A stretch of 64,000 bases of DNA from Leptospira licerasiae serovar Varillal str. VAR 010. Lineage in GTDB: Bacteria > Spirochaetota > Leptospiria > Leptospirales > Leptospiraceae. The position numbers were made by a program, and so were the translations under genes. Positions 32,086 through 42,501 of this stretch are shown in pieces. The notes under the pieces are model-generated. The model worked only from the letters and a program-made list of their open reading frames with translations. It was not told where the DNA came from and ran no database searches. The stretch lies in NCBI RefSeq assembly GCF_000244755.1, contig NZ_AHOO02000005.1, positions 1,488,001 through 1,552,000 on the forward strand, read 5' to 3'. The first letter of the stretch is position 1, and every line of letters starts with the position of its first letter.

Positions 32086-34104
32086 ATGACTGCACTTCTT
32101 TTATTATTGGGACTTCTTTCTGCAGGAGCAGGAGCGTACACTTTATTCAGAGATCCGAATAGATCTTCCGGAAGTTCTGCGCCTTCTCCTGGTGGTGGGC
32201 GTTCCGGTGGAAGCGGCGGTCCAGGGTCGGGTGGAGGAGGTGCAGGAACTCCTGCTCCAGCTGATCGAGGAAAACTAGTCAACGTAGGAGACCAAGAACC
32301 TCCTAGTTCTTCTGCTCCTTCTCCATCTTCTTCACAGCCGCAAAAAGGCGGCGGGCAACCAACAGCAGAAAAGCCTAAGGAAGAATGGAGTCCTCCTTCT
32401 CCCGGCGGAGAAACTCCTAACTATCCCGGATTAAAGAAGAAGGATAAATTACAACTTCCTCATGCAACCGACGATATCATTCGGAATAACTCCCGTTATG
32501 CGCATCATAGAAGACCTCTTTTACATTCGGAAGCGTTAGTAGATAAGGAAAATTTCTTAGGTGCGTTGGAGATCTTAAAGAGAACTAACGCTAGGATCCC
32601 CGATTCGGATATTAATGAAAAAATTGATAATAATATCCAAGCGATAGAGGATCATATCAACTCTCCTCCTGAAGAAGAGACTTATACTCCAGATGATCCG
32701 AATTATACAGGGCCTCCCATTCCGATGGGAGACTTGGTCAAGGCTATCAAAGAGATCAGCCAAGCTCTTGGGAACAGTATGTCCCAAGGATTCTCAAATC
32801 CGATTCAGATCCAGGCTCCTCCCGGAACAGAGGCGCCTAAACTTCCTGCAGAACTTCCACCAGGACCAGTTTCTTATCAAATTATTTCTTATGCTCCTTC
32901 TTCCGGGCCAATACCCCCACCACCACCGGGCGCTCCTATTTCTTATAGTGCAGGTGTTCCTTCACCTCCAGGAGGATTTCCTCCTGGTCCGGGTGGTTCC
33001 CCTTCAAACGATGGGCCAGGTCCTGTAAGTCCGGAAGATTTTGCTCCTTCTGAACCTTCCCCCAAACCGAAAGACCAAGGACATCTTGATCCGAATGAGA
33101 TGGATCTTCCTGAAGATACTTTTTTCACGGATGAATGGGATAAGTTTAAGGATCTTCCTCTCGTAGATAGAAGGACTGGAGAAGATCGTCGCTCCCAAGG
33201 AGAAAGAAGAGGAGGAGAAGGTTCCCGCAAGGACAGAAGAGGGGAAGACGACAGAAGGAAAGAGGATCTTTTCCAAGAGAGAGACGATTATCTCAAGAAG
33301 AAGGCGGAAGAAAAGCGCCAAGAAAGAGAAGAGCAAGCATTAGAGGAACCTTTACCTCAGGATTGGCCTAAACCTGAATATCCTCTTTCCGATCAGATCC
33401 CAGGTTATGCGGCACCTGTTCTTCCTCAGATAGATTTAGTTCCGATTCGTTTACCTGATCCGGAAGATAAAGTGTTGAGAGGAGAGCCAGAAGGAACTCC
33501 GCAAGCACCCGCACCGACTCCAAGCGGAGAAGCTGCCGCCGCTCCAGGTCCAGTAGAATTACCTAAAATAGATCTTCCTGATCCTGTGGATGAAACTAAG
33601 CAGGAAGAATACAAACCTGAAATTCCTCCGCTAGCAGGGCCAGGAGCTCCGGCCGGAGCTGCACCTTCTCCTATTCCGAATGCGGAAGAAGCTCCGGAGA
33701 TAGAAGTACTGGATGGAGGTCTAGAACCTCTAGACCAAGATAGACCGGAAGGTCCAAGCGGAGGCGGAGAAGAAGAGCCTAAAATGATCCATGGTATTCT
33801 GGAGTTAAAACCTCCGGAAGTGGATGATGCTCCCTTCTTGACCTTGACCTATGATTTCGGGAAGATACCTCATTCTTTCAAACTTTCCAAGAATTACAGT
33901 ATTATGGAATACTCATATTATAAGTATAAGCCAATGCTGATCAAGGCTCAGGAATTCGCTCGCCGCAAAATGTTGAAGAACGCTCTAAATTATTATCGTG
34001 TGATCAAATCCCAGAACATCCCTCCTGAACTCAGAAAGATGATTAACCGTAACATCAAGGACATCACTGAGTTCATGGAGAAATACCTAATGGCTAAAGG
34101 GTGA
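32086..34104 (+). CDS. Large Pro-rich periplasmic or membrane-anchored protein
   Basis: The 672-residue protein has an N-terminal hydrophobic anchor (about 2-18), a Gly/Pro/Ser-rich linker, a short helical domain (about 125-195; ALVDKENFLGALEILKRTNARIP, TPR-like), a very Pro-rich stretch with PPPPPGAP, an Arg/Glu/Asp-rich block with repeated RRTGEDRRSQGERR-type units (about 362-385), another Pro-rich region and a C-terminal TPR-like domain (about 590-672; KAQEFARRKMLKNALNYYRVI). Long Pro-rich segments suit spanning the periplasm. Family not recognised. Confidence 0.7.
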   Translation: MTALLLLLGLLSAGAGAYTLFRDPNRSSGSSAPSPGGGRSGGSGGPGSGGGGAGTPAPADRGKLVNVGDQEPPSSSAPSPSSSQPQKGGGQPTAEKPKEEWSPPSPGGETPNYPGLKKKDKLQLPHATDDIIRNNSRYAHHRRPLLHSEALVDKENFLGALEILKRTNARIPDSDINEKIDNNIQAIEDHINSPPEEETYTPDDPNYTGPPIPMGDLVKAIKEISQALGNSMSQGFSNPIQIQAPPGTEAPKLPAELPPGPVSYQIISYAPSSGPIPPPPPGAPISYSAGVPSPPGGFPPGPGGSPSNDGPGPVSPEDFAPSEPSPKPKDQGHLDPNEMDLPEDTFFTDEWDKFKDLPLVDRRTGEDRRSQGERRGGEGSRKDRRGEDDRRKEDLFQERDDYLKKKAEEKRQEREEQALEEPLPQDWPKPEYPLSDQIPGYAAPVLPQIDLVPIRLPDPEDKVLRGEPEGTPQAPAPTPSGEAAAAPGPVELPKIDLPDPVDETKQEEYKPEIPPLAGPGAPAGAAPSPIPNAEEAPEIEVLDGGLEPLDQDRPEGPSGGGEEEPKMIHGILELKPPEVDDAPFLTLTYDFGKIPHSFKLSKNYSIMEYSYYKYKPMLIKAQEFARRKMLKNALNYYRVIKSQNIPPELRKMINRNIKDITEFMEKYLMAKG

Positions 34105-34117
34105 GTCGTAGAGTTTA

Positions 34118-34295
34118 GAGAGAGACACAGAGGTTTTCTCACACAGAGTCACAAAGTCACGCAGGGTATCACGCAGAGCCGCTAAGTCGCAGAGGGTTTT
34201 CGTAAGGTAGGAACTCTGAGTCCTGACTCCTCGCTGTGATTCGGCGTCTCTGCGCACCATATTGTTCTCCGCGTCTCCGAGTGAACCTGTCGTAT
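34118..34295. repeat. Dispersed 'cacagag / gcagag' repeat region
   Basis: The 309-bp gap before ahpC is rich in cacagag, cacgcagag and cgcagag words in its first half and their complements (tctctgcg, ctccgcgtctccgag) in its second half, forming an imperfect long inverted repeat. A similar arrangement occurs at about 40865-40965. No coding frame is seen. The 3' end of the gap carries the PerR-like box. Confidence 0.55.
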
Positions 34296-34381
34296 CTGAA
34301 ATTCTGACAGAAAAAGCGGTTTAGAAAAAAATCCCGGAATTTCCTAAAAAAGAAAAACTGCTTTCCATCCTGGCTGTCTAA

Positions 34382-34400
34382 ATTTAGAATGATTCTAAAT
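34382..34400. promoter_or_regulatory. PerR-type operator of ahpC
   Basis: ATTTAGAAT-g-ATTCTAAAT is a perfect 9-1-9 palindrome, containing TTAGAATNATTCTAA, the form expected for PerR of the Fur family. It lies 13 bp before the ahpC ATG and overlaps the position of the promoter or transcript start, fitting repression that is relieved by peroxide. Confidence 0.85.
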
Positions 34401-34413
34401 AGGAGAGAGCAAA

Positions 34414-34995
34414 ATGCCTCAAGTTACTTCACTCGCACCGGACTTTAAAGCAGAAGCCGTAATCGGCCAGCAAATCAAGGAAATCAAACTTTCCGACTAT
34501 AAAGGAAAGTGGGTTGTTCTATTCTTCTGGCCCCTCGACTTCACTTTCGTTTGTCCTACTGAAATCATCGAGTACGATGCAAAACTAGACGAATTCAAAA
34601 AAATCGGAGCGGAAGTTCTGGGAGTTTCCGTTGACAGCGCTTTTACTCACCTTGCTTGGAAGAACACTCCTCGTAAACAAGGCGGATTGGGTGATATCAA
34701 GTATCCTCTAATTGCTGACATAACCAAGTCGATCGCAAGAGATTACGGAGTTCTTTTAGAAGGCGGAGTCGCTCTAAGAGGAACCTTCGTGATCGATCCT
34801 GCCGGAGTGATCCGTCAGTCTACCATCAACGATCTTCCTGTAGGAAGAAACATAGATGAAGCGATCCGTTTGGTGAAAGCTTTCCAATACGTGGAAAAAC
34901 ACGGTGAAGTTTGTCCTGCAAACTGGGACGAAGGAAAGAAAACCATGAAAGCGGATCCGGAAAAGTCCAAAGAATATTTCTCTTCGGTAAACTAA
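34414..34995 (+). CDS. ahpC: 2-Cys peroxiredoxin, alkyl hydroperoxide reductase AhpC type
   Basis: The 193-residue protein has the peroxidatic Cys in FTFVCPTEI (about residue 49) and the resolving Cys in HGEVCPANW (about 169), the typical 2-Cys AhpC/Prx1 arrangement. It reduces hydrogen peroxide and organic peroxides in the cytoplasm; no dedicated AhpF is nearby. A strong ribosome site (aggaga) and a perfect PerR-like palindrome precede the start, and a palindromic terminator follows. sufB lies next, an arrangement known in Leptospira. Confidence 0.95.
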   Translation: MPQVTSLAPDFKAEAVIGQQIKEIKLSDYKGKWVVLFFWPLDFTFVCPTEIIEYDAKLDEFKKIGAEVLGVSVDSAFTHLAWKNTPRKQGGLGDIKYPLIADITKSIARDYGVLLEGGVALRGTFVIDPAGVIRQSTINDLPVGRNIDEAIRLVKAFQYVEKHGEVCPANWDEGKKTMKADPEKSKEYFSSVN

Positions 34996-35009
34996 TCCAT
35001 TCTCACGGA

Positions 35010-35031
35010 AATCCGGTCCTAGGGCCGGATT
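35010..35031 (+). terminator. Palindromic terminator after ahpC
   Basis: aatccgg and ccggatt (35010-35016 and 35025-35031) flank an inner ccta/tagg pairing, forming a near-perfect 22-bp palindrome 15 bp after the ahpC stop, followed by a pyrimidine-rich stretch. Confidence 0.6.
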
Positions 35032-35175
35032 CTCCCATCTAATTTCTCCTGGTCACTCTCCTGACTCCTTACAACCTGGTTATATGGCCCTCAATCGGCC
35101 AAAACTCGCACTTAGTCATTTCGGAAAGGGTTGCATCTTTTCCGGATAAAGTCTAAGATATGGGAGAAGAATATT

Positions 35176-36588
35176 ATGGCACAAGCACTTGAGATCATTT
35201 CAGACGAAGATAGATATTATCGTGCGGATAATTTTCCCAAAGGACTGACACGCAAAGTGGTGGAGTCCATCTCCCATATTAAGAATGAGCCTGCATGGCT
35301 GACTGAATTTCGTCTTGAGGCATTCAAAGTTTTTGAAAGTAAACCTATGCCCGGTTGGGGATTTTTTCCCAACTTCAAAGTGGATATAGACGAGTATGTA
35401 CATTATATAGGCGCAAATCATAAAAAGAAAAAATCCTGGGACGAAGTTGATCCTGAAGTATTAAAAAGTTTTGAAAGACTTGGCATCCCCGAACACGAAA
35501 GAAAATACCTGGCAGGGATCGAAGCCATGGAAGATTCCGAGACTGTTTACGCTAACGTTAAAAAGGAACTTACAGATCTTGGGATTATTTTTTGCGACAT
35601 TGACACTGCGATACGAGAGTATCCTGAGATCGTTCGCAAATATATCGGAACTGTCGTTTCTATCGGGGACAATAAATTCTCCGCATTGAACTCCGCTGTT
35701 TTTTCGGGAGGATCTTTCGCTTATGTTCCGAAAGGTGTCAAAACTCCAATGCCTTTACAGGCTTACTTCAAGGTGAGTGCTGCTTCTTCCGGCCAATACG
35801 AAAGGACACTTCTAATCGCAGAAGACGGAGCGGAGTTGGAATATTCGGAAGGATGTTCTTCCGTACAGGACAAAGGAACAAATTTCCATACCGCAGTGGT
35901 GGAGCTGATCGCTCATAAGAATTCCAAAATATTCTACACTACGATCCAAAACTGGAAAAAGAATATGTACAACTGGACAGTAAAGCGCGGTCTTTGTCAT
36001 GAAGCGGCCCATATTACCTGGACGGATGTGAATATAGGTGCGAACACCATCAAGTATCCAGGTATCGTATTACAGGGAGATAATTCTACTGGAGATATTT
36101 TATCCTTGGCGTTTGCAGGTTCCGGTCAGATCCAAGATACTGGTGCAAGGATCATTCATGTAGGTAAAAACACCCGCAGTAATATTCTTGCAAAAGGAGT
36201 TTCTTTGGACGGCGGGATCAACTCATACAGAGGTCTTGTAAAATTCACGACAGGTTCTTCTAACGCATACAGCCACGTGAAATGTGACGGTCTCATGATG
36301 GATGATCGTTCTCAATCCCACGCTTATCCTTATAACGATGTGAGCGGGCAGAATGGAACCTTGAACTATGAAGCGACTGTTTCTCGGATCGACGAGGACC
36401 AATTGTTCTATCTTCAATCCAGAGGACTTTCGGAAGATGATGCAAAACTTCTGATCATCAACGGTTTCTGCGAAGGTGTGACTAAACACTTAAATGTGGA
36501 ATATTCTGTAGAGATGACTCGGCTTATTAGAATGATCTTGGAAGATGGGAAAGTTATTTCCGAACATTCGGATTCGGCTGTTTCCTGA
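35176..36588 (+). CDS. sufB: Fe-S cluster assembly scaffold SufB
   Basis: The ATG at 35176 gives [15 protein letters not shown] and a 470-residue protein, the usual SufB length; an earlier TTG would add an unlikely extension. Typical SufB segments are [66 protein letters not shown] and the C-terminal [12 protein letters not shown]. It forms the scaffold for cluster assembly with SufC and SufD, but neither is adjacent here. A Leptospira-like linkage to PerR-controlled ahpC suggests an oxidative-stress role. Confidence 0.95.
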   Translation: MAQALEIISDEDRYYRADNFPKGLTRKVVESISHIKNEPAWLTEFRLEAFKVFESKPMPGWGFFPNFKVDIDEYVHYIGANHKKKKSWDEVDPEVLKSFERLGIPEHERKYLAGIEAMEDSETVYANVKKELTDLGIIFCDIDTAIREYPEIVRKYIGTVVSIGDNKFSALNSAVFSGGSFAYVPKGVKTPMPLQAYFKVSAASSGQYERTLLIAEDGAELEYSEGCSSVQDKGTNFHTAVVELIAHKNSKIFYTTIQNWKKNMYNWTVKRGLCHEAAHITWTDVNIGANTIKYPGIVLQGDNSTGDILSLAFAGSGQIQDTGARIIHVGKNTRSNILAKGVSLDGGINSYRGLVKFTTGSSNAYSHVKCDGLMMDDRSQSHAYPYNDVSGQNGTLNYEATVSRIDEDQLFYLQSRGLSEDDAKLLIINGFCEGVTKHLNVEYSVEMTRLIRMILEDGKVISEHSDSAVS

Positions 36589-36625
36589 CCGGAAAAAAGC
36601 TGGTATTCCTTTTAAAATCCGGTCA
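36586..36625. terminator. Inverted repeat at the sufB stop
   Basis: TGACCGG (36586-36592, including the sufB stop) pairs with CCGGTCA (36619-36625) over 7 bp with a 26-nt loop. There is no T-run, so a terminator role is uncertain. Confidence 0.35.
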
Positions 36626-36635
36626 TACAAATCGT

Positions 36636-37541
36636 ATGCAGAGAGTATTGGGTATTTTTCTTGTGGTCGGTTTGATTCTGGCTGGGCTCCAGATCTTTTT
36701 TCCGGATGGGTCAGTTTCTTCTAACGAATCTGAACAAACAAGTTCTACTGCAACGCCAGAAGAACAGGAAGTAAAAACCGAAACTCCAAACGCGGCCTTT
36801 TTTTGGATCACAGCCACTATCGGTTCTTTTCTGGACCAATTGAAAAAAGAATCCGCAGATCGTAATGCCGATCCGGAATCTCTTACCGACCAGGAGTTGA
36901 AGGAACTTTTTCAACAAGGTTTAGATTCTTATAATGCTGCGGAATACGAAAATGCGATTTCCCAATATGATCGTTATCTCGCAGTGAATCCTAAAAATTC
37001 TTCCGCATTCTATAATCGTGGTTTAAGTAAATATTATCTGAATAGATACACCGAGGCCGAAACTGATTTTGATACCGCGTATTCTTTGGATGATAAGAAT
37101 CTGGACGCGTTATATTATAGAGGTTTAAGTCGTTTCGGTTTGGAAAGAAAGGAAGAAGGTTTAGGAGACCTGAACAAGGCCATCGATTCCGGCCTAATAA
37201 AGTCGTATGCATTTGCGGAAAGGGCGATCCAACTAGGTATATTAGAAAAAACGAAAGAATCTTTGGCTGACGCCAAAAAAGCTGTACAATTGGAGCCGGA
37301 ATATCCGAGAGCGATTTTTGCTTTGGGATTCGCATATTATGCATCTGGCAAATATAAGGAAAGTGTGGATTCTTATTCCAAAGTTTTGAGGATTTTGCCG
37401 GACGATTCGATATCATATTTCAATCGTGGATTGGGTTATGCTGCCCTAAAAAGAAAGACTGAGTCTTGTAAGGATTATAAAAAATCCTGGGATCTAGGAT
37501 ACACAAACGCAGAAAAACAATATAAGGATTCTTGCAAGTGA
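36636..37541 (+). CDS. TPR-repeat protein with N-terminal anchor
   Basis: The 301-residue protein has one N-terminal membrane anchor (about 6-22), a Ser/Thr/Glu-rich linker and at least five TPR units from about residue 87 to the end (for example [40 protein letters not shown] and [20 protein letters not shown]). It probably serves as a protein-binding scaffold at the inner membrane facing the periplasm. Its stop overlaps the rlmN GTG start (GTGA), so both are probably co-expressed. Confidence 0.85.
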   Translation: MQRVLGIFLVVGLILAGLQIFFPDGSVSSNESEQTSSTATPEEQEVKTETPNAAFFWITATIGSFLDQLKKESADRNADPESLTDQELKELFQQGLDSYNAAEYENAISQYDRYLAVNPKNSSAFYNRGLSKYYLNRYTEAETDFDTAYSLDDKNLDALYYRGLSRFGLERKEEGLGDLNKAIDSGLIKSYAFAERAIQLGILEKTKESLADAKKAVQLEPEYPRAIFALGFAYYASGKYKESVDSYSKVLRILPDDSISYFNRGLGYAALKRKTESCKDYKKSWDLGYTNAEKQYKDSCK

Positions 37542-38611
37542 ACGAAACCATTCCCGATACTGAAATCCTGGAGAATGGGACCGGAAAGATCCCGCTCAAG
37601 GGTCATACTCTGGCGGAACTCACTCAGATTATTTCCGAGTTGGGCGAAAAACCTTTTAGAGCGAAACAAATTTATAATGGATTATATGCGAATCGTTACG
37701 AGTCTTGGGAAGAATTTTCCACCATCGGCAAGGACTTAAAGGAAAAATTAAAGGAGAAGTTCAGCTTCTCCTCCATCAGCGTTGCTAAACATTTAAAATC
37801 TGTAGACGGTACCCAAAAATTCACATTCGAATCCGTCCCAGGAAGCGGGAAAGAATTCGAATCCGTCTGGATCCCTTCAGGAGACGGTGGAAGGAAAACG
37901 ATCTGTATTTCTTCCCAAGTGGGTTGCACCTTAAATTGTAAATTCTGCGCTACTGCCAAACTTCCCTACATGGGAAATTTAAAGGCAGGAGAGATCATAG
38001 ACCAGATCCTCCAGGTAGAAAAGATCGTAGGCGATCGCGCTACAAACATAGTGTTTATGGGAATGGGCGAACCCATGCATAATTACTTTAATGTAATGCG
38101 TGCAGCGGAACTTCTTCATGACCAAGAAGCATTGGGAATGGGTGCAAAAAGGATCACTATCTCCACTTCAGGGGTAGTGAACGGTATTCGTAGATTTATT
38201 GAAAATAAAGAGCCTTATAATCTTGCTATCTCTCTCAATCATCCGGATCCCAACGGAAGAAAAGAGATCATGGATATAGAAGAGAAGTTTGCTCTTCCCG
38301 AACTTTTGGATGCTGCCTTAGAATATACTAAAGTTCTAAAGCGCAGGATCACATTCGAATATGTAATGATCCCTGGCGTGAATATGAGTCCGGAAGACGC
38401 CAAAAAATTGGTAAAGATAGCAAGAAGACTGGATTGTAAAATAAACGTAATCCCTTTAAATACCGAGTTTTTCGGCTGGAGAAGGCCGACAGATCAGGAA
38501 ATAAATGAGTTTTTGCGCCATTTGGAACCGGCGGGAGTTCCCATCTTGAACAGAAGGTCCCCTGGAAAAGACATCAATGGGGCCTGCGGAATGCTCGCCG
38601 CAAAAAGTTGA
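37538..38611 (+). CDS. rlmN: Dual-specificity 23S rRNA/tRNA adenine-C2 methyltransferase RlmN
   Basis: I place the start at the GTG overlapping the TPR gene; a TTG two codons earlier is possible. The radical-SAM motif is [12 protein letters not shown] (about residues 125-136), with the GMGEPMHNY motif after it and a C-terminal NGACGM Cys that is the methyl-carrying Cys of RlmN. The enzyme methylates A2503 of 23S rRNA and A37 of some tRNAs, using a 4Fe-4S cluster. About 357 residues, a normal length. Confidence 0.95.
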   Translation: MNETIPDTEILENGTGKIPLKGHTLAELTQIISELGEKPFRAKQIYNGLYANRYESWEEFSTIGKDLKEKLKEKFSFSSISVAKHLKSVDGTQKFTFESVPGSGKEFESVWIPSGDGGRKTICISSQVGCTLNCKFCATAKLPYMGNLKAGEIIDQILQVEKIVGDRATNIVFMGMGEPMHNYFNVMRAAELLHDQEALGMGAKRITISTSGVVNGIRRFIENKEPYNLAISLNHPDPNGRKEIMDIEEKFALPELLDAALEYTKVLKRRITFEYVMIPGVNMSPEDAKKLVKIARRLDCKINVIPLNTEFFGWRRPTDQEINEFLRHLEPAGVPILNRRSPGKDINGACGMLAAKS

Positions 38612-38642
38612 CCTTAGATCCGTATCGAATATCTTAGCTGGA

Positions 38643-38939
38643 ATGAGGCTGTCTCTTTTTTCGACCTTATTCTTATTTTCTTTTATTATGATCGGGTTCA
38701 CCGATTGTAAAGATCCCTACCAACAAAAATGCCAAGAGATCTGCGGGTTTTTCACCTCTTGTGTGGAGAAACAATTTGCATCCAAGGGGCCAATGGACGC
38801 GTCCCAGAAAAGTTTCATGCAGATCGAATGTGAATCAGGATGTTTGAGAGAACAAGGATACGCAATGCCTTGTTACGAGTCCGAAAAAACATGTACCGGA
38901 TTTACTCGTTGTCTTATGGAATCCGGTCTCATGGACTGA
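38643..38939 (+). CDS. Small Cys-rich lipoprotein
   Basis: From the ATG the product has 98 residues with a leader ending IMIGFTDC (lipobox Cys near residue 21). The mature part has eight further Cys in a regular pattern ([35 protein letters not shown]), likely four disulfides. Related short Cys-rich lipoproteins are common in Leptospira. The earlier TTG/ATG frame that overlaps rlmN would hide the signal peptide. Function unknown. Confidence 0.7.
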   Translation: MRLSLFSTLFLFSFIMIGFTDCKDPYQQKCQEICGFFTSCVEKQFASKGPMDASQKSFMQIECESGCLREQGYAMPCYESEKTCTGFTRCLMESGLMD

Positions 38940-38979
38940 TGTCCTCGTTTTTCTATTAAGTTTGGAGTATTATAAAAAT

Positions 38980-40713
38980 ATGAATTTCGTTCAAGATAGG
39001 AAAAACGTTCCGTTTTTGAAATGGTCTACCTGGTTTCTTTTGGTAGTCGCTGTGCTTCCCTTATTTCTTACTTTTCCCCTGGATGTGATCGATATTGATT
39101 CTTCCCAATACGCTGAGATCGGTAGGGAAATGACGGATAGCGGGAATTGGTTTTTTATCCGCGATAACGGTAGGAGATACCTGGACAAACCGATCCTGAC
39201 TTTCTGGAAGATCAGCTCTTCTTTTACACTTTTCGGCCAGAATAATTACGCGTTTCGTTTGCCTGCCATTCTTATGACTTTGATCTCTCTTTGGGGAGTG
39301 TTCACGATCACCAAACTGTATTCAGGAAATATAAAGCGTGCCTGGATTTCCGTATTCTTGTACGCGTTGTCTCCCGGATTGTACGCGATGGTGGTGGATC
39401 CAAAGATAGATGTTTATGTAACTCCTTATATCATTTTAGTATTCGCTTTTTATTATTTAGGAACCAAAAAGAATTCTGCTTATTATTACGCGATGTATCT
39501 TGCTATGGGACTCGGCTTTATAACAAAAGGGCCGATCGCAGTTGTAATTCCAGGGATTGGGATAGGCGGAGATATTCTTTTTAGAAGGGATTGGAAAAGA
39601 CTTCTGGGGATGAAACTTTTTCCCGGGGGAATTTTGGCGATCCTTCCTCCACTATTGTGGTCTATTCCTTTGTATTTGGAGTTCAATACTTACGGACCTT
39701 ATTTTTTCCTATGGGTTCAATCCTTCGGTCGTTTTTATATTAAGATGTACGACCAAAAGTTCAATCCTCTATTCTTCTATTCCAATTTCTCTTGGGCATT
39801 CGGGATATTTATATTACCTTTCTTGGCTTGGATAGTTTCGAATTTAGTCGGATTCGTAAAGGAGAAGGGCAAAAACTTAATTTTGAATATTCGAAAAAAT
39901 GAATGGAAGGAAAAGGACTTTGTTCCTGCGTTCTGGCTATTCTTATTTTTGTTTTTGATCAGTTTTTCCAAATACCAATTGCCTCAATATATTTACTGGT
40001 GTCTTCCAGCGGGAGCGATAGTAGGTTCCGGATTTTTACTTAAGCTGATCGAAGGTCCGGAAGGCTCACTTTCTTTTATTGGTAAAATTTTAGTTTACCT
40101 AACTAGCTTAGGGTTCGTATTTGCAGGGATCTTATTTCCGATCTTGGTCTTAGATGTTCCGGTTTCCTATTATGTTTGGGTGGCTGTTTATCTAGGAATT
40201 GCGGCGATCGTTCTACTGTATTTCAAAATCAACGCAGTGCTTGGGACTTTGGTGGTATCCGTTTCCTTCTTCTTTACTTTGGTGAGTTTATATGCATATC
40301 CATTGCTTGTTTCTTACCAACCTTCCAAAGAAGTGGGGGAGATTATACAAGAGGCGGAGCCCGGAAAAGAAAAGTTTCTAATGTTCGGGGTTCCTGCTTC
40401 TAAAAGATCTTATGCGTTTTACTCTAAACGTATAACTCGCACCTTATTCGATCCGGAAGTTCTTTTTGAGGCTCTTCAGAAGGACGGAGAAAGAATGATA
40501 CTCATCTCTGAAAAATATCTGCCTCATTTCGACGAGTTCACTTCAAATCGAGTGGATCTGGATATTTTTGCCGAATATGAAAGTTATAAGGTGGCTACTC
40601 CTGAATTCGGTTTCTTCTTAAAGTCAAAGAGAGATTCTTTGACTACTAAGGTTTATCTAGGTAAGATCCGTTTTAAGCCGGGAAAGGAGACCACAACAGA
40701 GAATTCTAAATAA
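38980..40713 (+). CDS. GT39/ArnT-like membrane glycosyltransferase
   Basis: From the ATG the protein has 577 residues and about 11-12 membrane helices; an in-frame TTG six codons earlier overlaps the ribosome site. The first periplasmic loop has [20 protein letters not shown] and DKPILTFWK, characteristic of the PMT/ArnT superfamily that transfers sugars from polyprenyl phosphates to lipid A or proteins. Asp residues in this loop are the expected catalytic acids. The acceptor is unknown; lipid A is plausible. Confidence 0.85.
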   Translation: MNFVQDRKNVPFLKWSTWFLLVVAVLPLFLTFPLDVIDIDSSQYAEIGREMTDSGNWFFIRDNGRRYLDKPILTFWKISSSFTLFGQNNYAFRLPAILMTLISLWGVFTITKLYSGNIKRAWISVFLYALSPGLYAMVVDPKIDVYVTPYIILVFAFYYLGTKKNSAYYYAMYLAMGLGFITKGPIAVVIPGIGIGGDILFRRDWKRLLGMKLFPGGILAILPPLLWSIPLYLEFNTYGPYFFLWVQSFGRFYIKMYDQKFNPLFFYSNFSWAFGIFILPFLAWIVSNLVGFVKEKGKNLILNIRKNEWKEKDFVPAFWLFLFLFLISFSKYQLPQYIYWCLPAGAIVGSGFLLKLIEGPEGSLSFIGKILVYLTSLGFVFAGILFPILVLDVPVSYYVWVAVYLGIAAIVLLYFKINAVLGTLVVSVSFFFTLVSLYAYPLLVSYQPSKEVGEIIQEAEPGKEKFLMFGVPASKRSYAFYSKRITRTLFDPEVLFEALQKDGERMILISEKYLPHFDEFTSNRVDLDIFAEYESYKVATPEFGFFLKSKRDSLTTKVYLGKIRFKPGKETTTENSK

Positions 40714-40812
40714 TTCTTTTTTTCTAAATCTAAGAAAAAAAGTATAAGGGAAATTTTATAAATACACCGAATTCTTAAGTAGGCTTTGTTATGAGCCTGG
40801 TTTGGTTTTGGT

Positions 40813-40829
40813 CCCAGGGTCCTCCTGGG
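40813..40829 (+). terminator. Hairpin within the 292-bp gap after the GT39 gene
   Basis: cccagg (40813-40818) pairs with cctggg (40824-40829) around 5 nt, followed by a pyrimidine-rich segment ending cttcttttt. It could terminate the glycosyltransferase transcript. Confidence 0.5.
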
Positions 40830-40862
40830 GCTACTTTTCCCTTCTTTTTGTAATTCTTTTTT

Positions 40863-40968
40863 TTCACACAGAGCTCACGGAGTCATTAAGTTCGTATAAA
40901 ATCGTTGGTTCTTTTAAACATGAATCTCAGTGCTCTCTGTGGCCTCTGCGCAAAAATCCATAAGTATT
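40863..40968. repeat. Second copy of the 'cacagag' dispersed repeat
   Basis: tcacacagagctcacggag (about 40863) on the left and ctctgtggcctctgcgc (about 40936) on the right are roughly complementary, giving the same inverted layout as the repeat upstream of ahpC. It lies in the gap before the M20 peptidase gene, and no gene is seen inside it. Confidence 0.5.
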
Positions 40969-41005
40969 TCTCGACTTTTGACCATTCTTCTTTTAGAAAT
41001 GACGA

Positions 41006-42439
41006 ATGGATTTTTCCCGTTCCTTGTTCCTCTGTGCGATCTTATTCCTGTTTCAATGTATTACTTCCCCTATTAAAAACATTCCTTTAAAGGAAGAAAA
41101 TCATATCCTGCCTTGGGATAAAAGAGAAGCAGAAGCAGTTAAAATTCTTACCGATCTGATCCGGATCAAATCGGTAAGAGGGAATGAAAAACAAGCCGCA
41201 GAATATATCAGATCCATTTTCGAAAAAGAAGGCATTAAAACTAAATTCATCTACGAGCCTGGATTCCAAGAAAGAGTGAATTTGATTGCCGAGTTAGAGC
41301 CTGATACACCGAGTTCGGAAAAAGGTTTAATTTTAGGAAACCATTTGGATGTGGTCGAAGCGGATCCTAAAGAATGGACAGAAGATCCATTTTCCGGCAT
41401 CGTCAAAGAAGGAAGAATTCACGGAAGAGGCGCCCTGGATTGTAAAGGCCTCATTGCAATGCAGATTGTTTCCTTTTTGGAACTGAAAAGATCCGCAATT
41501 CCACTTAAAAGAAAAATAATGTTCTTAAGCATGGCTGACGAAGAATCCGGAAGCGAAAGAGGCGCCAGATTCTTATTAAAGGATCACCCTGAATTATTCA
41601 AAGGTTACGGATACATGTTGAACGAAGGAAGTTTCGGGACCAAGGATGTTGCGATCCCCGGAAGTACTATCTTTAATATACAATACGCGGAAAAAGGAAA
41701 TCTTTGGTTGAATGTAAGGGCAAAAGGAGAGCAAGGACATGGTAGCACTCCCAGCCAAAATTACCCTAGTCTTAGGCTTCTGGGATTTTTAACGGAAGTT
41801 TTGGAATATGATACGGACATTCGTATCTCCAAGGAGACACAAGGATTTTTCTATCAGTTGGGAAGTATCAGTTCTTTTCCTAAATCATTCATATTAAAAA
41901 ATTCAAATATTCCGATTTTGAGAAGATTATTGTATGGGCCAATCCGTGCGAGCAGGCAGCTTAGCGCGATCACCCGAAATACTAAGGCGATTTCCGGTCT
42001 GAAAACGGATGAAGGCAAAGGTCATAATGTACTTTCTTCCTTATCCGAGGCGAAATTGGATGTGAGACTCCTTCCAGGATTTGATCCTTTGGAATATCTA
42101 AAAGAGATCCAAAAGATCGCGGTAAAATACGAAGTGGAAGTGGAGCCAGCCGCAACTGTGCCTTCGGATATTTCTACTCTGGATTCGCTTTTATTCCAGA
42201 GGCTTGCTTCTGTTTCAACTCGCAAAATTCCCGGAAGTATAGCTACTCCATTTATTTCACCCGGTAAAACGGATAATGCATATTTTCGTCAGATAGGTAT
42301 GGAATGTTACGGGTTGATCCCGGTTCTTCTTAACGAAAAAGAACTCACGATGCTTCACGGTAAGAATGAGAGTATCAGTCTGGAAAATTTAAAAATGGGA
42401 ACGCAGATATTATTTGAACTATTATATCAAATGAACTGA
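41006..42439 (+). CDS. M20 family metallopeptidase, exported or lipid-anchored
   Basis: The 477-residue protein has a leader with a possible lipobox (AILFLFQC, Cys near 18). Zinc-ligand and catalytic segments of the M20/ArgE/carboxypeptidase family are GNHLDVVEADPKEW (His and Asp), GRGALDCKGLIAMQ (bridging Asp), MADEESGSE (catalytic Glu and ligand) and, near the end, FISPGKTDNAYFR and LHGKNE. The dimerisation-lid region lies at about 240-360. It probably cleaves peptides or N-acyl amino acids in the periplasm. Confidence 0.88.
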   Translation: MDFSRSLFLCAILFLFQCITSPIKNIPLKEENHILPWDKREAEAVKILTDLIRIKSVRGNEKQAAEYIRSIFEKEGIKTKFIYEPGFQERVNLIAELEPDTPSSEKGLILGNHLDVVEADPKEWTEDPFSGIVKEGRIHGRGALDCKGLIAMQIVSFLELKRSAIPLKRKIMFLSMADEESGSERGARFLLKDHPELFKGYGYMLNEGSFGTKDVAIPGSTIFNIQYAEKGNLWLNVRAKGEQGHGSTPSQNYPSLRLLGFLTEVLEYDTDIRISKETQGFFYQLGSISSFPKSFILKNSNIPILRRLLYGPIRASRQLSAITRNTKAISGLKTDEGKGHNVLSSLSEAKLDVRLLPGFDPLEYLKEIQKIAVKYEVEVEPAATVPSDISTLDSLLFQRLASVSTRKIPGSIATPFISPGKTDNAYFRQIGMECYGLIPVLLNEKELTMLHGKNESISLENLKMGTQILFELLYQMN

Positions 42440-42501
42440 TGTTCGTTCTGTGGAATATATAAAACATTTGTGTTGAAGCACATTTATACCAAAGCTTTCT
42501 T

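Noticed and set aside
32943..33336. Minus-strand and alternative frames inside the Pro-rich gene
   Set aside because: They arise from the biased codon composition of the Pro/Gly-rich protein and have no start signals.
34118..34295. CRISPR-like array
   Set aside because: The repeated words are short, unevenly spaced and arranged as an inverted rather than direct repeat, and there are no cas genes.
35081..35101. TGGCC/GGCCA repeat upstream of sufB as an IscR or Fur site
   Set aside because: Only 5-bp arms and no match to a known Fe-S regulator consensus.
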